The notes beneath the pieces were generated by a model, which was not told the origin of the DNA, searched no databases, and saw nothing but the letters and a program-made list of their open reading frames with translations. A program made the translations under genes and the position numbers. From the NCBI RefSeq assembly GCF_001510895.1, contig NZ_LPWA01000129.1, positions 1 to 47,136 of the forward strand: a stretch of 47,136 bases of DNA, in the 5' to 3' direction. The stretch's first letter is position 1. Every line of letters starts with the position of its first letter. The stretch is from Mesorhizobium loti (lineage in GTDB: Bacteria; Pseudomonadota; Alphaproteobacteria; Rhizobiales; Rhizobiaceae). Positions 46,336-47,136 of this stretch are shown one piece after another.

Positions 46336-47136
46336 ATGGCCGAAGTGAAGTCCGACATCGAGATCGCGCGCGCCGCCAAGAAGAAACCGATCCAGGAGAT
46401 CGGCGCCAAGATCGGCATCCCGTACGAGCATCTTTTGCCTTACGGCCACGACAAGGCGAAGGTCTCGGCCGAGTTCATCAAGTCGGTGAAGTCCAACAGG
46501 GACGGCAAGCTGATCCTGGTCACCGCCATCAACCCGACGCCGGCCGGCGAAGGCAAGACGACCACCACGGTCGGCCTCGGCGACGGTTTGAACCGCATCG
46601 GCAAGAAGGCGATCGTGTGCATCCGCGAAGCCTCGCTCGGCCCGAATTTCGGCATGAAGGGCGGTGCGGCCGGCGGCGGCCTCGCCCAGGTGGTGCCGAT
46701 GGACGACATGAACCTCCACTTCACCGGCGACTTCCACGCCATCACCACCGCCCACAACTTGCTTTCGGCGCTGATCGACAACCACATCTACTGGGGCAAC
46801 GAGCTCGGCATCGACATCCGCCGCGTTGCCTGGCGCCGCGTCATGGACATGAACGACCGGGCGCTGCGCGACATCATCTGCTCGCTGGGCGGCGTCGCCA
46901 ACGGTTTCCCACGCGAAGCCGGCTTCGACATCACCGTGGCTTCCGAAGTGATGGCGATCCTGTGCCTGGCCACCGACCTCAAGGACCTCGAGAAGCGCCT
47001 CGGCGACATCATCGTCGCCTACCGCCGCGACAAGTCGCCGGTCTATGCCCGCGACCTCAAGGCCGACGGCGCCATGGCGGTGCTGTTGAAGGACGCCATC
47101 CAGCCCAACCTGGTGCAGACGCTGGAGAACAACCCG
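46336..47136 (+). CDS. fhs: Formate-tetrahydrofolate ligase, cut by the window end
   Basis: The first 267 codons of the enzyme that joins formate to tetrahydrofolate with ATP, feeding one-carbon units into 10-formyl-THF. The family's full length is about 557 residues, so roughly half is present. The P-loop is PTPAGEGKTTTT, followed by REASLGPNFGMKGGAAGGG and FTGDFHAITTAHNLLSALIDN. The start MAEVKSDIEIARAA has an AGAGGAAAG site. The upstream 524 bases hold only repeats, so the gene has its own promoter. The frame is open to the last base. Confidence 0.96.
   Translation, partial: MAEVKSDIEIARAAKKKPIQEIGAKIGIPYEHLLPYGHDKAKVSAEFIKSVKSNRDGKLILVTAINPTPAGEGKTTTTVGLGDGLNRIGKKAIVCIREASLGPNFGMKGGAAGGGLAQVVPMDDMNLHFTGDFHAITTAHNLLSALIDNHIYWGNELGIDIRRVAWRRVMDMNDRALRDIICSLGGVANGFPREAGFDITVASEVMAILCLATDLKDLEKRLGDIIVAYRRDKSPVYARDLKADGAMAVLLKDAIQPNLVQTLENNP

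Noticed and set aside
46058..46348. 96-codon ORF before fhs
   Set aside because: It runs through two palindromic repeats, overlaps the fhs start in another frame and has no ribosome site.

Overview
The window is GC-rich alphaproteobacterial chromosome, most likely Mesorhizobium or a close Phyllobacteriaceae relative. The evidence is the split petABC operon, a choXWV choline importer, the DUF1285-nudL-cca operon divergent from a MoxR/DUF58/DUF4159 operon, a ClpS2-type adaptor, and several intergenic palindrome families familiar from Mesorhizobium genomes. I saw no rRNA, tRNA, CRISPR array, prophage or complete insertion sequence. The genus is inferred from reading, not from a search.

Layout. 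0.1-2.9 kb: cytochrome bc1 (petA-petB-petC, minus). 3.2-8.4 kb: a cupin, a small DUF6665-like gene, two overlapping ABC exporters and a 25-codon leader ORF. 8.5-11 kb: trmL, soxR with a SoxR box, a small ORF and hemF. 11.2-13.9 kb: DUF1344 and DUF1059 proteins, then an exported beta-rich protein beside a compact S8 protease. 13.9-23.5 kb: DUF1285-nudL-cca (minus) and MoxR-DUF58-BatA/DUF4159-membrane protein (plus), divergent around a 23-bp palindrome. 23.6-28.1 kb: clpS, three small membrane or exported proteins, an OmpR/EnvZ-type pair and a YCII protein. 28.2-34.1 kb: a PLP decarboxylase, cysK, a BTAD/TolB/TPR regulator and an MBL-rhodanese protein. 34.4-38.3 kb: choXWV and tdk. 38.5-45.8 kb: a colinear cluster of a coiled-coil protein, an unknown 381-aa protein, an AAA+ ATPase, DUF6638 and membrane-anchored DUF2333, interrupted by a DUF559 gene bracketed by 32-bp inverted repeats. 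The window ends inside fhs.

The cluster at 38.5-45.8 kb is the best candidate for an undescribed system: an AAA+ motor with a long coiled-coil partner, two soluble partners and a membrane anchor. The DUF559 cassette inside it is a separate, mobile-looking unit.

At least nine genes are broken by one or two single-base shifts, including petB, hemF and cca, which should be essential or nearly so. Almost all the shifts are restored by adding one base, and most are the loss of one C from a GCC on the coding strand. I read them as consensus errors, not pseudogenes, and annotate these genes at full length with the break positions.
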